Shown here one piece after another: positions 1-8,478 of a stretch of DNA of 64,000 nt. Under the pieces are notes generated by a model. That model searched no databases and was not told the DNA's origin. It saw only the letters and a program-made list of their open reading frames with translations. The stretch's first letter is position 1. The number at the start of each line of letters is the position of its first letter. The position numbers and the translations under genes are program-made. The DNA comes from Eshraghiella sp964576255 (GTDB taxonomy: Bacteria > Bacillota > Clostridia > Lachnospirales > Lachnospiraceae), in the NCBI GenBank assembly GCA_964576255.1, contig CAZNUK010000001.1, positions 79,042-143,041 of the forward strand. The letters run 5' to 3'.

Positions 1-215
1 TCCACCATACTTTTGGTAATCGTAGTCTGTTTGGTAATATAAAAAATCACCAACATAATCACATACAGGAGTAATGCCACCAACACAAATAAACCCGCTC
101 TGACATTAATAAAAAACGCCCCTATGTCTACAAACGCAACAAATATAGCTGAATATATCGGCCAATGCATTAATGTACGAAATGGCCCCTTTAGTTTTCC
201 AAAGATATTTTTCAT
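1..215 (-). CDS. gdpP: GdpP-like cyclic-di-AMP phosphodiesterase, N-terminal fragment (cut by window edge)
   Basis: Only the first ~71 codons lie in the window; the gene continues off the left edge. The ATG at 215 follows a good ribosome site (GGAGAAGG, about 5 nt upstream). The peptide begins MKNIFGKLKGPFR, then LMHWPIYS, and has two closely spaced hydrophobic segments (about residues 18-38 and 42-60). This is the layout of the N-terminus of GdpP/YybT proteins in Lachnospiraceae, which continue into PAS, degenerate GGDEF and DHH/DHHA1 domains and hydrolyse c-di-AMP. The catalytic part is not visible, so the call rests on N-terminal resemblance alone. Another two-helix membrane protein is possible. 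Confidence 0.55.
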   Translation of the reverse strand, partial: MKNIFGKLKGPFRTLMHWPIYSAIFVAFVDIGAFFINVRAGLFVLVALLLYVIMLVIFYITKQTTITKSMV

Positions 216-297
216 ACGTCCTTCTCCTGTTTCAAACGATTAGTATATTATATCACGGTCAAGCTTTCTTTTCCATACAAAGATTGATTTTTGGTTA

Positions 298-1476
298 TCA
301 CTTTTTCAAGCATACCTTTAACACTGGGGATGAGAAGCTCTCTGCATCTTTTTTCTGATGCCATTCACGCTTATTTTCGTACATCATCTTATCTGCCCGA
401 CGAATAATATCCGATATATTTTTGCCTTCACCTACTGCGTAGCCGCGGGAAACCGATATTGGATGCTCCCAATCGTTTGCCGCCTTATTAAGAGCCTCTT
501 CCCACTTAATGAGTTTCTCCCTAACTTCTTTCTCATCACAATTCATAATAATCATTACAAATTCGTCCCCGCCGATTCTGTATGCCATATCTTTAGGTCC
601 GATAATACTTCTAATACTGGTTGCAACCATAGAAATAAGTTGGTCTCCGGCCTCATGTCCTATTGTGTCATTGGTTATTTTCAGATCATTAATGTCCCAG
701 AAAATAACTGCAACTTTTTCAATATTTGTGTATTTTCCATTAATCATATCCAAGTATTTACTCTTGTTATATAACCCTGTCATTCCGTCAACTTCTGCCA
801 GATTTTCCATCTTTTCTGCATAAGAATGATTCATCATAATGATTTTGGAAATACTGTTACATACCATTGCAAATCCTGCAGCAATCATACATCTTGGAAG
901 GACAAAAAATATTGTTAAAGTCTCAAGTGGATTGTTGTTAACTTCCGTAAGTAGAAATTCATTATTAGTCCCTAAATAATCTGACATCGGTTTACCTGAA
1001 AGCAACACCATATTTGTATCACACAAACCATAATAGTATCCCACAAAAACACTTAATATTATACTAATAACCATTAGTGCATATGTATAAATAATTACCT
1101 TTTTTGAACAATACATTGCACTACACACAATCGGAAGGAGACATGCCAGTATAGCATGAAATGTCATTGTAGCAGTCATAATAGTTATAATTACTACAAG
1201 CCACAGTAAAATATAGTATTTCATCCTTTTATGGGATAAATCTCCAAAAAAGCACACAAGTCCTCCTAATACATATACAGCCAGCGAACTAAAAAAACAT
1301 ATACTTGTCATAGTTCTGTCAACCAAAAATATATTAAGCATTGTAAGAAGCCACACAATAAATGCAATAATTATAGCACTTGTGGCACATCTTATTACAT
1401 ATCTGTTTGCCACTTCCTCACTGTTATTTTTATAATCATTGATAAGTATGTTTTCTTTTGTGCGGCGTATTTTCAT
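298..1476 (-). CDS. Membrane-bound GGDEF protein (probable diguanylate cyclase)
   Basis: 392 residues. The first ~220 form about six hydrophobic helices (MASE-like sensor region); the last ~170 are a GGDEF domain with the intact signature YRIGGDEFVMI, which makes c-di-GMP from two GTP. The inhibitory I-site expected five residues before GGDEF (RxxD) reads GPKD, so the key arginine is missing and product inhibition may be weak. The ATG at 1476 has GGAG 8-10 nt upstream. It is a separate unit downstream of the NAD operon terminator. Flagellar and Tad pilus genes elsewhere in the window would be plausible processes under c-di-GMP control, but that link is inference. Confidence 0.85.
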   Translation of the reverse strand: MKIRRTKENILINDYKNNSEEVANRYVIRCATSAIIIAFIVWLLTMLNIFLVDRTMTSICFFSSLAVYVLGGLVCFFGDLSHKRMKYYILLWLVVIITIMTATMTFHAILACLLPIVCSAMYCSKKVIIYTYALMVISIILSVFVGYYYGLCDTNMVLLSGKPMSDYLGTNNEFLLTEVNNNPLETLTIFFVLPRCMIAAGFAMVCNSISKIIMMNHSYAEKMENLAEVDGMTGLYNKSKYLDMINGKYTNIEKVAVIFWDINDLKITNDTIGHEAGDQLISMVATSIRSIIGPKDMAYRIGGDEFVMIIMNCDEKEVREKLIKWEEALNKAANDWEHPISVSRGYAVGEGKNISDIIRRADKMMYENKREWHQKKDAESFSSPVLKVCLKK

Positions 1477-1556
1477 AGTATTTTTCTCCGTTAAAAATAT
1501 TTATACTTATGTATAATTTTACTATCAACGTATTAATTCCGTCAAGGTTATGCAGT

Positions 1557-1585
1557 AAAAAACGCCGGTGGAATTCCACCGACGC
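1557..1585 (-). terminator. Rho-independent terminator of the NAD operon
   Basis: On the minus strand a stem CGTCGGTGG / CCACCGGCG with an AATT loop is followed directly by six T. It lies 15 nt after the nadE stop. Confidence 0.85.
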
Positions 1586-1599
1586 AGTTTAATTCTCCT

Positions 1600-2325
1600 T
1601 TACAGCTCCGGCTTAAATCCCGGCATCAACTGTAGCTTAAATAAATTCTTTCTATGCATATCATCAATTCGTGATTTTTTGTCCAAATCATCAATTTCTC
1701 CGGTGCGGATATAACGGTCAAGCTCCGCATAAGTGAAGCCAAGATTATCCTCATCTGTTTTGCCGCAAAGTCCGTCAATCGGAATCTTATCCACCAAATC
1801 TGCCGGAAGGTTAAGAAGTCTTCCGATTTCTTTAATCTCCTGAACAGTAAGATTACAAAGTGGGCTGAAATCGCCCGCCGCATCCCCGTAACGAGTTGAA
1901 TATCCCACCCAATCCTCTGAAAGGTTGCAGGTATTAACGACTCTACCGTTACAGCTTTGAGAAACTGCATACAAGGTTGACATTCTAATTCTTGGCGGAA
2001 GATTAACCCTACTCTGATTAGATAATTCCAGCGGAATGTTCTTTGTAAGACCTTCAATCGCATCCTTTATATTAACAACATAATGCTTTATATCCAAATG
2101 ATTAACAAGCTTATATGCCATATCAATGTCATGCTGCTCGCCGCATGGCATAAGAACACCAATAACTCGTTCCTTGCCAAGTGCTTCCACACAAAGTGCA
2201 GCCGCAATTGAGCTGTCCTTGCCGCCGGAAATACCTAATACTGCGTTACAGTCAGGACCATTTTCTTTGAAAAAATTGCGAATCCATTCTATACAATCAT
2301 TTTTAATTTTTTCTGCATTAAACAT
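1600..2325 (-). CDS. nadE: NH3-dependent NAD+ synthetase
   Basis: 241 residues, last gene of the NAD operon. It amidates nicotinic acid adenine dinucleotide to NAD+ using ATP and ammonia. The PP-loop is visible near residue 33 (GISGGKDSS), followed by family motifs RVVNTCNLSEDWVGYSTRYGD and DGLCGKTDEDNLGFTY. There is no N-terminal glutaminase domain, so this is the short ammonia-using form, not the long glutamine-dependent enzyme. The start overlaps the nadV stop by one base, which implies translational coupling. A clear terminator follows the stop. Confidence 0.93.
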   Translation of the reverse strand: MFNAEKIKNDCIEWIRNFFKENGPDCNAVLGISGGKDSSIAAALCVEALGKERVIGVLMPCGEQHDIDMAYKLVNHLDIKHYVVNIKDAIEGLTKNIPLELSNQSRVNLPPRIRMSTLYAVSQSCNGRVVNTCNLSEDWVGYSTRYGDAAGDFSPLCNLTVQEIKEIGRLLNLPADLVDKIPIDGLCGKTDEDNLGFTYAELDRYIRTGEIDDLDKKSRIDDMHRKNLFKLQLMPGFKPEL

Positions 2326-3806
2326 TAAAACTTACCTCCATGAAGGACGCTTCTGATTTCTGCAAGACTCTGCTCTTTAACCATCTTTCCGTCCTTAAAT
2401 ACTGTTACAAGCTTGTTATCAGGAGTATTTACCGCATCCTCCCAGGTATATTCATCCTTAAAGCTATATTCTCCATTAGAATCCTGTGTTACAACGCAAC
2501 AGCCCTTCTGTGATTTTTTGAAGCCACCATCCTTAGGATTTTTAAATATTGGGTATGGCTTATCAGCGATTTCACAATAGGTTGCTTTGATACAGGAGCT
2601 GAAGGTATCTCTTGTAAATGGCTTCAACATTCCTTCTTCTTCAACGCACTGCATTGAAAATGAGCCCACACCCAGCGCCACGTTAGAGCATGCAAAACCA
2701 TTTTCCATTAAAATTCTATAAATCTCCTCACATCTCTGAATGGTGATGGAATCTCCGTAAATCGCCTTAACATGAGAGTCAAGAACCTTGTAGCCCTTGC
2801 TGTTTACAGTTCCTCCAAATTCATCCCACAGCTTAAATACTGTCTGTGTAACTACATCAACACATTCTCCGGAATCTCCTCTCATAAGCATACATCCGTT
2901 GTGAGCCATAATTTCCGGTTTTAACTGTGGAAGTACATTCTCAATAATATTCCAATAATCGTAGGAATCCAATACCGCAGAAAAGCTGGTATTAGGATAA
3001 ATCTCTGTGAGAAGTCTTCTAAGTAAAGTAATCTCATCCCCATCAATTGCGTAGTTACTACACATAACTGAATGCTCTGTACTTGGGCTGCCAAAAGCTA
3101 CTGGCTCCTTGGTACAATCGCAATTGTAGCAAGCTTCAAGGTATGGAATGGTTGGAACTGTAGCAGTGTTTAAGAAGGATAAGCACCAGCCCGCTCCTGC
3201 CTTAATAGCTGATTCTGTACATTCCTCACCTCTAAAATCAAATGCACCGAGAGCTCTTGCTCTTTCCAGAGAATCATCACAGGTTAAATCATAATATTTA
3301 TTAACGATATCCCTATATGTTGCCCCCACTGTCGCAGCAAGCATTGGATGCCAGCTCTCAGCTGAAATAAGACTTTCAAGTGACTGCGGAAGCCATGCAA
3401 AATCCGGATGAGTATTGGTAATTCCAAACATAGGAACATGCATTGGCACTCTTGCTCCCTCAGGCAAAGAAATAATTTCTATCGGAAGATACCCTAAGTC
3501 GTGAAGCTTCTCGATTTTGTCAATCTTATAAGCATCCTTACCAAGTGCCGCGTCCATAATTCTGCGGTACTCCCCTATAACCTCCTCCTTAGGAAGATTG
3601 AAGAAATTATCGTTAAAATAATCAATAAGGTAGGTCTTAATAAAGCCCTGCAATCCGAACATTACTACCTTATCCCACATCTTAACCCTGCTCATTCTAG
3701 GGGTAAAGTATGACACTGATTTAGTAATCTCTGTTGGCAGCATCTCTGCATGTACTGCTTTATAAAAATCAATAAGTAACATTGGATTAATTTTATTCAT
3801 ATGCAA
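2325..3806 (-). CDS. nadV: Nicotinamide phosphoribosyltransferase (NAMPT-type)
   Basis: 493 residues, the usual length of NadV/NAMPT enzymes, which make NMN from nicotinamide and PRPP. Family features include the N-terminal INPMLLIDFYKAVHAEMLP, the PRTase core around GTVNSKGYKVLDSHVKAIYG, and GVGSFSMQ with a C-terminal FKDGK region. Its length and N-terminus fit the nicotinamide-using class better than nicotinate phosphoribosyltransferase (PncB). The start lies inside the 3' end of the upstream PRPP synthetase gene (14-nt overlap). The adjacent PRPP synthetase would supply its second substrate. Confidence 0.88.
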   Translation of the reverse strand: MHMNKINPMLLIDFYKAVHAEMLPTEITKSVSYFTPRMSRVKMWDKVVMFGLQGFIKTYLIDYFNDNFFNLPKEEVIGEYRRIMDAALGKDAYKIDKIEKLHDLGYLPIEIISLPEGARVPMHVPMFGITNTHPDFAWLPQSLESLISAESWHPMLAATVGATYRDIVNKYYDLTCDDSLERARALGAFDFRGEECTESAIKAGAGWCLSFLNTATVPTIPYLEACYNCDCTKEPVAFGSPSTEHSVMCSNYAIDGDEITLLRRLLTEIYPNTSFSAVLDSYDYWNIIENVLPQLKPEIMAHNGCMLMRGDSGECVDVVTQTVFKLWDEFGGTVNSKGYKVLDSHVKAIYGDSITIQRCEEIYRILMENGFACSNVALGVGSFSMQCVEEEGMLKPFTRDTFSSCIKATYCEIADKPYPIFKNPKDGGFKKSQKGCCVVTQDSNGEYSFKDEYTWEDAVNTPDNKLVTVFKDGKMVKEQSLAEIRSVLHGGKF

Positions 3807-4596
3807 TCACCTCTATTTTTTCATTAGTTTCTGTCAAAAGACTATCAGTGGTAAACACTTTTTCTATAAGACCGCTTGTTAATACATCTCCCTTTAATAT
3901 AGTGTTTTCACAGTGAGAAATGTACAGATAAATCTCTGCTGCACCTAACTCTTTAAGCTTCTTGGCGCTATGGTAAAAGGTTCCGCCCATACTACAAATA
4001 TCATCCACAATAAGAACTCTGCTACCCGCAATCAACTCGGTTGCCCCTGCAACATCAAGTCCGTTAATCTGTCCGGTGGTCCAGTCTCTTTTTTTGATGC
4101 CAAAAGCATAAGGCTTATCCGCAAGTGCTGAATACCTCTTCATGGCTCCCTCGTCAGGATAAAACATCATTATTTTATCCTCGCCTATTTTGGAAAGAAC
4201 CTTAGCTATATTTTCCTTAGGAGTCTTAATAACAACTCTGTCAATTAAGGCTTCGCTTACAGTTGAATGTGGGTCCAAAACAGTCACTGAAGCAAATCCA
4301 AGACCATTAATAATCTCAGCAAAATATTTTAGTGTAAATACATCCTCGTCTGTTTTGACTCTGTCCTGTCTTGCATTAGGAATGTATGGCATATTAAGGT
4401 GAATATGGCTAACTCCGTGTGCCTTCAAATGCTTTGTAAGGTAGACAAGTGCCACCAGTTCGCCGTCATTTTCATACTTCCATGTAATATTTGCACTTAA
4501 ATCTTCTTGAAAGTTCTTAGGAACATTTTCTTTGATAAGCAGGGAGCCGTCAGGAAAATGTCCAAGCTCAACTATTTTTCCGTTTAATTTAATCAT
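3793..4596 (-). CDS. Ribose-phosphate pyrophosphokinase-like protein of the NAD operon
   Basis: 267 residues, about 50 shorter than housekeeping PRPP synthetase (~315). PRPP synthetase-type features: YIPNARQDRV near residue 90 (RQDR motif), TVLDPHSTVSEALID, YPDEGAMKRYS, and the PRPP-binding loop VLIVDDICSMGGTFYHSA near residue 205. It should make PRPP from ribose-5-phosphate and ATP, providing the co-substrate of the neighbouring NadV. Such shortened PRPP synthetases occur beside nadV in other bacteria and phages. It starts one base after the pncA stop. The housekeeping prs is expected elsewhere on the chromosome. Confidence 0.85.
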   Translation of the reverse strand: MIKLNGKIVELGHFPDGSLLIKENVPKNFQEDLSANITWKYENDGELVALVYLTKHLKAHGVSHIHLNMPYIPNARQDRVKTDEDVFTLKYFAEIINGLGFASVTVLDPHSTVSEALIDRVVIKTPKENIAKVLSKIGEDKIMMFYPDEGAMKRYSALADKPYAFGIKKRDWTTGQINGLDVAGATELIAGSRVLIVDDICSMGGTFYHSAKKLKELGAAEIYLYISHCENTILKGDVLTSGLIEKVFTTDSLLTETNEKIEVIAYE

Positions 4597-4597
4597 A

Positions 4598-5122
4598 TTA
4601 TTTTACCTCAATCTGACACATCTTCATTGTGGTAAGAGCAGCCTCGTGGCTCTCTGGGGTTACACCTGCACAACAGGTAGCGTCTACGGCAATATTCATC
4701 TCAGGAAAATTTGCCTTTAAAAGTAATGCGTTAGAAACCACGCAGATATCTGTACAAAGTCCAATAAGCTCAACAGTAAAAGCTTTATCACCGGCTACTT
4801 TCCCAACAAGGCCCGGAAGGTCAACAGAACCGAAGGTTATTTTCTCTACTGTAGTATACTCCTTGTCATTAAGTGCGTCCATAACATCCCGGTTAAGCTC
4901 CCAACCCTCTGTGCCCTTAATGCAGTGTGGCACCGGAAGATTCTTGCCTTCATTGGTATCCATATAGTTTTCAAAATGAGTGTCGTAAGTAACAAAAATA
5001 TCCCCTTCAAAATTCTTAATCTTGTTAACTACGTTAGGAACAATGGCAACTGCCTCTTTGCTACCAAGCGCTCCGTCAACAAAATCCTTCTGCATATCTA
5101 CAACAACTAAAATTTTCTTCAT
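4598..5122 (-). CDS. pncA: Cysteine hydrolase, probable nicotinamidase
   Basis: 174 residues of the isochorismatase/nicotinamidase fold. The catalytic triad is readable: Asp in VVVDMQKDF (near residue 9), Lys in TVEKITFGS, and Cys in GLCTDICVVSNALL. Metal ligands are suggested by YDTHFENY and PHCI. Deamidation of nicotinamide to nicotinate is the likely reaction given the operon. I chose ATG 5122 because AGAGGA sits 10 nt upstream; an in-frame ATG at 5131 directly abuts that site. The gene overlaps the nrtR stop. Having both PncA and NadV gives two competing routes for nicotinamide. Confidence 0.82.
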   Translation of the reverse strand: MKKILVVVDMQKDFVDGALGSKEAVAIVPNVVNKIKNFEGDIFVTYDTHFENYMDTNEGKNLPVPHCIKGTEGWELNRDVMDALNDKEYTTVEKITFGSVDLPGLVGKVAGDKAFTVELIGLCTDICVVSNALLLKANFPEMNIAVDATCCAGVTPESHEAALTTMKMCQIEVK

Positions 5123-5123
5123 A

Positions 5124-5951
5124 TTAATCATTCCTCTCTTTTCTCATAAACAACTTGGCAGGTCTGTGTCCTGCGCCTGTTACGTACTCTTCTGTTTCAA
5201 CCACATAATCTGCTATTTTACGACGAAAGCTTGCAGGAAGAATGGTTGTGTCAAGAATCGCTTCCTGAACTCTCTGCATCGCCGTTAATGTGAATTTCTC
5301 CGGCATAAAATCAAATAAGAAATCGAAGCTTTCTGCATTCTTGCGTAATACAGTAAATGCGGTGGATATAATCTTTGCATGGTCAAAAGCCAACCCGCCG
5401 CTATGGATTATATCGAATTCTGTTTTCTTAAACCTTGTTCTCTTTTCCCTAAGAACTGCCTTCAAATTCTCCGTTTCAGACTTCAAACTAAGTTCAAAAT
5501 CCCCCTCCGAATTCTTAACAAAGTAAATATCAAACCATTGTGCATCCACAGCGTCGCCACCACTTATCGCCTTAACATCCTCTTCGCTGATGATAGATAG
5601 AAAGCCATTGGAGATTATTCGTCCACGAGGGTCCCTGTCCGGTTCACTAAACACTCCAAAATGCATCAATGCCGAAGGTGCTACGTTAGTCTCCTCTGTA
5701 ATCTCACGAAAAGCACATTGCTCAATTGTCTCTTCTCCTCTGAGGAATCCACCTGGTAATGCCCAGGCATCCATAAAAGGATGTGCTCCACGCTTCGTTA
5801 ATAATACGGAAAGATTACGCTCAGGATTGTGACGATAACTGTCCTTATCATCATCACGAATTGTAAATGTTACAATATCTGCTGTAACGGAAGGTCGCTC
5901 ATATTTTTCTTGATTATATGTGGCTAAAAACTCTTCTTCTGTTATCTTCAC
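5124..5951 (-). CDS. nrtR: NrtR-type transcriptional regulator (Nudix-like domain plus winged helix)
   Basis: 275 residues. The N-terminal half is a Nudix domain with a box close to consensus (GFLRGEE, then REITEETNV); only the last glycine is replaced by Asn. The C-terminal part (about 185-275) is a winged-helix domain ending RPAKLFMR, as in NrtR repressors that sense ADP-ribose and control NAD genes. Start is GTG at 5951 behind GAGGTG. It heads an operon with pncA, prs, nadV and nadE, and a perfect palindrome overlies its own promoter, so autoregulation is likely. A plain Nudix hydrolase is the alternative, but the C-terminal domain argues for the regulator. Confidence 0.85.
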   Translation of the reverse strand: MKITEEEFLATYNQEKYERPSVTADIVTFTIRDDDKDSYRHNPERNLSVLLTKRGAHPFMDAWALPGGFLRGEETIEQCAFREITEETNVAPSALMHFGVFSEPDRDPRGRIISNGFLSIISEEDVKAISGGDAVDAQWFDIYFVKNSEGDFELSLKSETENLKAVLREKRTRFKKTEFDIIHSGGLAFDHAKIISTAFTVLRKNAESFDFLFDFMPEKFTLTAMQRVQEAILDTTILPASFRRKIADYVVETEEYVTGAGHRPAKLFMRKERND

Positions 5952-5977
5952 ACCATCACCTCTCTGTTATTGATGTT

Positions 5978-6009
5978 TTGATATTATCACATTGTTAATA
6001 TCAAGTCAA
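5978..6009 (-). promoter_or_regulatory. NAD operon promoter overlapped by candidate NrtR operator
   Basis: Minus-strand -35 TTGACT (6009-6004), 17-nt spacer, -10 TAATAT (5986-5981). A perfect 9-bp inverted repeat TTGATATTA / TAATATCAA (6004-5996 and 5986-5978, 9-nt spacer) covers the region from the edge of the -35 through the -10, the classic position for a repressor site. Confidence 0.75.
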
Positions 6010-6032
6010 CTATTTTTTAAAAAAAATTGAAA

Positions 6033-6285
6033 GCTGCTGCGAAGAAAATTCGTAGTGGCTTTTTTGTGATAAAATTTCTTTTGCCGCTTCTGCATTCTAA
6101 GATTTCTTTATAGAAAAATGCCTTAATTTCTTGAAAGGACTTTTGGAGAGACATCAAATAATCACTATATCCAAAGGCCCTTTCTTAGAAATTAGTGCAT
6201 TTTTCTATCGCAAATCGTGAGTGCAGAAGTGGCAAAAGAAATTTGCAAAATAACAGAAGCCACTACGAATTATTTTCGCAGCAGC
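6033..6285. repeat. Long near-perfect inverted repeat (114-bp arms, 24-nt loop)
   Basis: The left arm 6033-6146 matches the reverse complement of the right arm 6171-6285 along its whole length with scattered mismatches and a few one-base gaps. Ends are GCTGCTGCGAA / TTCGCAGCAGC; further matched blocks include ATTCGTAGTGGCTT, AAATTTCTTTTGCC and ATAGAAAAATGC. It fills the space between the sensor kinase stop and the NAD operon promoter. There is no credible ORF. It could be a MITE-like palindromic element or a structured RNA, and might also terminate transcription from the kinase gene. No clear target-site duplication was found. Confidence 0.85.
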
Positions 6286-6294
6286 CCCAATTAA

Positions 6295-7665
6295 TTAGTA
6301 TTTAATTTTCACCATAAAAAAATTATCTGCATCTGCAATTTCCAATTTAAACCTATGTAAATCCACAATCGTTTTTACAATACTTAATCCCAGTCCGGTT
6401 CCATGGTTACCCCTGCTAACATCTCCCTTTACAAAAGGCTCCAAAAGTTCCTCTGTTTTGCATGCAAACGGTACGTCGTAAGGATTGCTAAATACAATTT
6501 CCTTATTATCGATGGATATTTCCACCACTTCTCCTTTAGTAGTGTAGGCAATGGCATTATTAATAAGATTATCAAAAACTCTTTCCATTGATATTTTATT
6601 ACACTCAATTGTTGCGTCCCCGGTAAGCTTAAATGTAAGAGCTTTTATTTCAATTTCTGACTTGTATTTTGCAATTATATCATTACAAATTTCCGCCAGA
6701 TTAATTTGCGACTTTTGTAGTTCACCCTTTTTCTCCTGCAAACGTGACAGCTCCAGAATATTGGTAATAATGTCATTCATATAGCTGACATTCTCTTCAA
6801 TTCCTTGTATATACAAATCTCTTTTTTCTGGAAAAAGATTAGCTTCAAGGTTTTCTACATATCCGGAAACTACTGTCAGCGGACTTTTCAAATCATGGGC
6901 AAGACTTGATGTTAACTTTTTCTGATATTCAAATTTTTCATAACGCTTAAAATCTAGAATCGCAATAATGACAGCAATTAGAATACTCCCTACAAACAAT
7001 CCAATATAAATCGGAATAAAACTTTCATAATATAAACTCCACAAATCAAGGTCATACACATATATCAAAGAGAAGGTCTCCTCACCAACTGCATCATATG
7101 TATATTCATAGCATTTGTACTGCATAAAACCTTTTGTCTTCTCGTAATACACGCTATTAGAGCCGGTTGCATTAAATTCTTTTAAATTCGGGTCAAGATT
7201 TTCTGTAAGAATATCTTGGGAATAATCAGGTGCTTCGTAATAGCTGAATAAAGACACCTTCTCATCATTTAACCAATCAGATTCGTTAAAATCGGACATT
7301 GGACATGAATAGAAAGTCTTCAATAAATCAGGACAAATTATAACCACGTCATCCTGTGGCAAGATGTGCTCCCCTGTGTCTCTTCTAATTAATGCTCCAT
7401 TGTTTTTTCTAATGCTCAAGAAAAAAATCGCCTTATTAATACTTGCCTCTTTTTCCTCCTCTGTCACATCCTCAGAAATCCCGGCAATCACTTCCATATC
7501 CACATTTTTTTCCCAATTACCTGCTGAAAAAGTTGCACTCGCCTGTAACTCTTCCTCAAGATATTTTTGTTCAATAATAGTTGTTAATACTATGCCGATA
7601 ATCACAGCAATAACCAGTAGCACTGCCCATCTTTTTATCAAAAAAGTAATAAATTTCCTCTTCAT
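6295..7665 (-). CDS. Two-component sensor histidine kinase
   Basis: 456 residues. Transmembrane segments at about 13-33 and 217-237 enclose a ~180-residue extracellular sensor domain. HisKA follows with SLAHDLKSPLTVVSGYVENL (phospho-acceptor His near 257), then HATPase_c with the N box NLINNAIAYT and G box HGTGLGLSIVKTIVDLH. It lies 2 nt after the response regulator stop, so the two form one operon. Architecture resembles BaeS/VanS-like envelope-stress kinases. The ligand cannot be read from the sequence. The stop is 10 nt from the long inverted repeat. Confidence 0.93.
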   Translation of the reverse strand: MKRKFITFLIKRWAVLLVIAVIIGIVLTTIIEQKYLEEELQASATFSAGNWEKNVDMEVIAGISEDVTEEEKEASINKAIFFLSIRKNNGALIRRDTGEHILPQDDVVIICPDLLKTFYSCPMSDFNESDWLNDEKVSLFSYYEAPDYSQDILTENLDPNLKEFNATGSNSVYYEKTKGFMQYKCYEYTYDAVGEETFSLIYVYDLDLWSLYYESFIPIYIGLFVGSILIAVIIAILDFKRYEKFEYQKKLTSSLAHDLKSPLTVVSGYVENLEANLFPEKRDLYIQGIEENVSYMNDIITNILELSRLQEKKGELQKSQINLAEICNDIIAKYKSEIEIKALTFKLTGDATIECNKISMERVFDNLINNAIAYTTKGEVVEISIDNKEIVFSNPYDVPFACKTEELLEPFVKGDVSRGNHGTGLGLSIVKTIVDLHRFKLEIADADNFFMVKIKY

Positions 7666-7667
7666 AG

Positions 7668-8351
7668 TTATTTCCTTTCGGTGATTATATAACCTTTGGC
7701 AACAACGGTTTTTAATTGTTTTCCGCTGCTACCAAGTGCCTGGCGTAATTTTTTAATATGGTTGTCCACAACTCTGTCCGAGCCTTCATAATCATATCCC
7801 CAGATATGACTTAATATAACGTCTCGCTTTGCTACCTGTTCCTTGCGCTCCATAAGATATTTAAGAATCTCATATTCCTTTGGCGGAAGGGAAATAATCT
7901 CTTCCTTAACCTTCACAAGGCAAGTAGTTGGATTTAATGTAATGTCCCCACAGCTAAGCACGTTGCTACCGATTAAACCCTTGGAGCGTTTTAAAAGTGC
8001 CCACACCTTGACATATAATTCTTTTAGAGAAAAAGGCTTGGTTACATAGTCATCACAGCCCAAATCATATCCACGAAGCATATCCTCTTCGTGAATTTTT
8101 GCAGTAATGAAAATAATTGGAACTGTACTTTTTTTGCGGATTTCCTGACAAATTGTATATCCATTAACTCCCGGCAACATTATGTCTAACAAAATTAAAT
8201 CGTATTCCGTTTCATAGATTTTAAAGAGCCCCTCATCGCCGTTCTTTGCCGAAATTATTTCCAGTTCTCCATCGCTTTTTCCTATGAAAAAATCACTTAT
8301 TGCCACTGTTATTTGTGGATTGTCTTCTACCAATAAAACTTTGTACGCCAT
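7668..8351 (-). CDS. OmpR/PhoB-family response regulator
   Basis: 227 residues from ATG 8351. The receiver domain carries the acidic pocket VEDN, the phospho-acceptor Asp in DLILLDIMLPGVNG, Thr in IIFITAK and Lys in DYVTKPF. The winged-helix DNA-binding domain occupies about 130-227 with RVVDNHIKKLRQALG. I chose ATG 8351 because AGAGG lies 6 nt upstream; the frame extends to a TTG 8 codons earlier with no ribosome site. It is the partner of the adjacent sensor kinase. Confidence 0.95.
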   Translation of the reverse strand: MAYKVLLVEDNPQITVAISDFFIGKSDGELEIISAKNGDEGLFKIYETEYDLILLDIMLPGVNGYTICQEIRKKSTVPIIFITAKIHEEDMLRGYDLGCDDYVTKPFSLKELYVKVWALLKRSKGLIGSNVLSCGDITLNPTTCLVKVKEEIISLPPKEYEILKYLMERKEQVAKRDVILSHIWGYDYEGSDRVVDNHIKKLRQALGSSGKQLKTVVAKGYIITERK

Positions 8352-8447
8352 TTCATACCTCTTTTGTTGTTGCAATTGCTACTATCATAATAACACAAAT
8401 ATCTATCTTTTATGTGTTCTTTTAGCGCAGCAACCTCCCATTAAAAA

Positions 8448-8470
8448 AAATCCCCTAAGCTAGGGGATTT
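8448..8470 (-). terminator. Rho-independent terminator
   Basis: Stem AAATCCCCTA / TAGGGGATTT, followed on the minus strand by a T run (A run at 8443-8450). It ends the Rpn-like/small membrane protein transcript and isolates it from the response regulator gene. Confidence 0.85.
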
Positions 8471-8478
8471 CAAATTTT

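Noticed and set aside
6033..6285. Insertion sequence with transposase
   Set aside because: No ORF inside and no clear flanking duplication; only the palindrome is supported.
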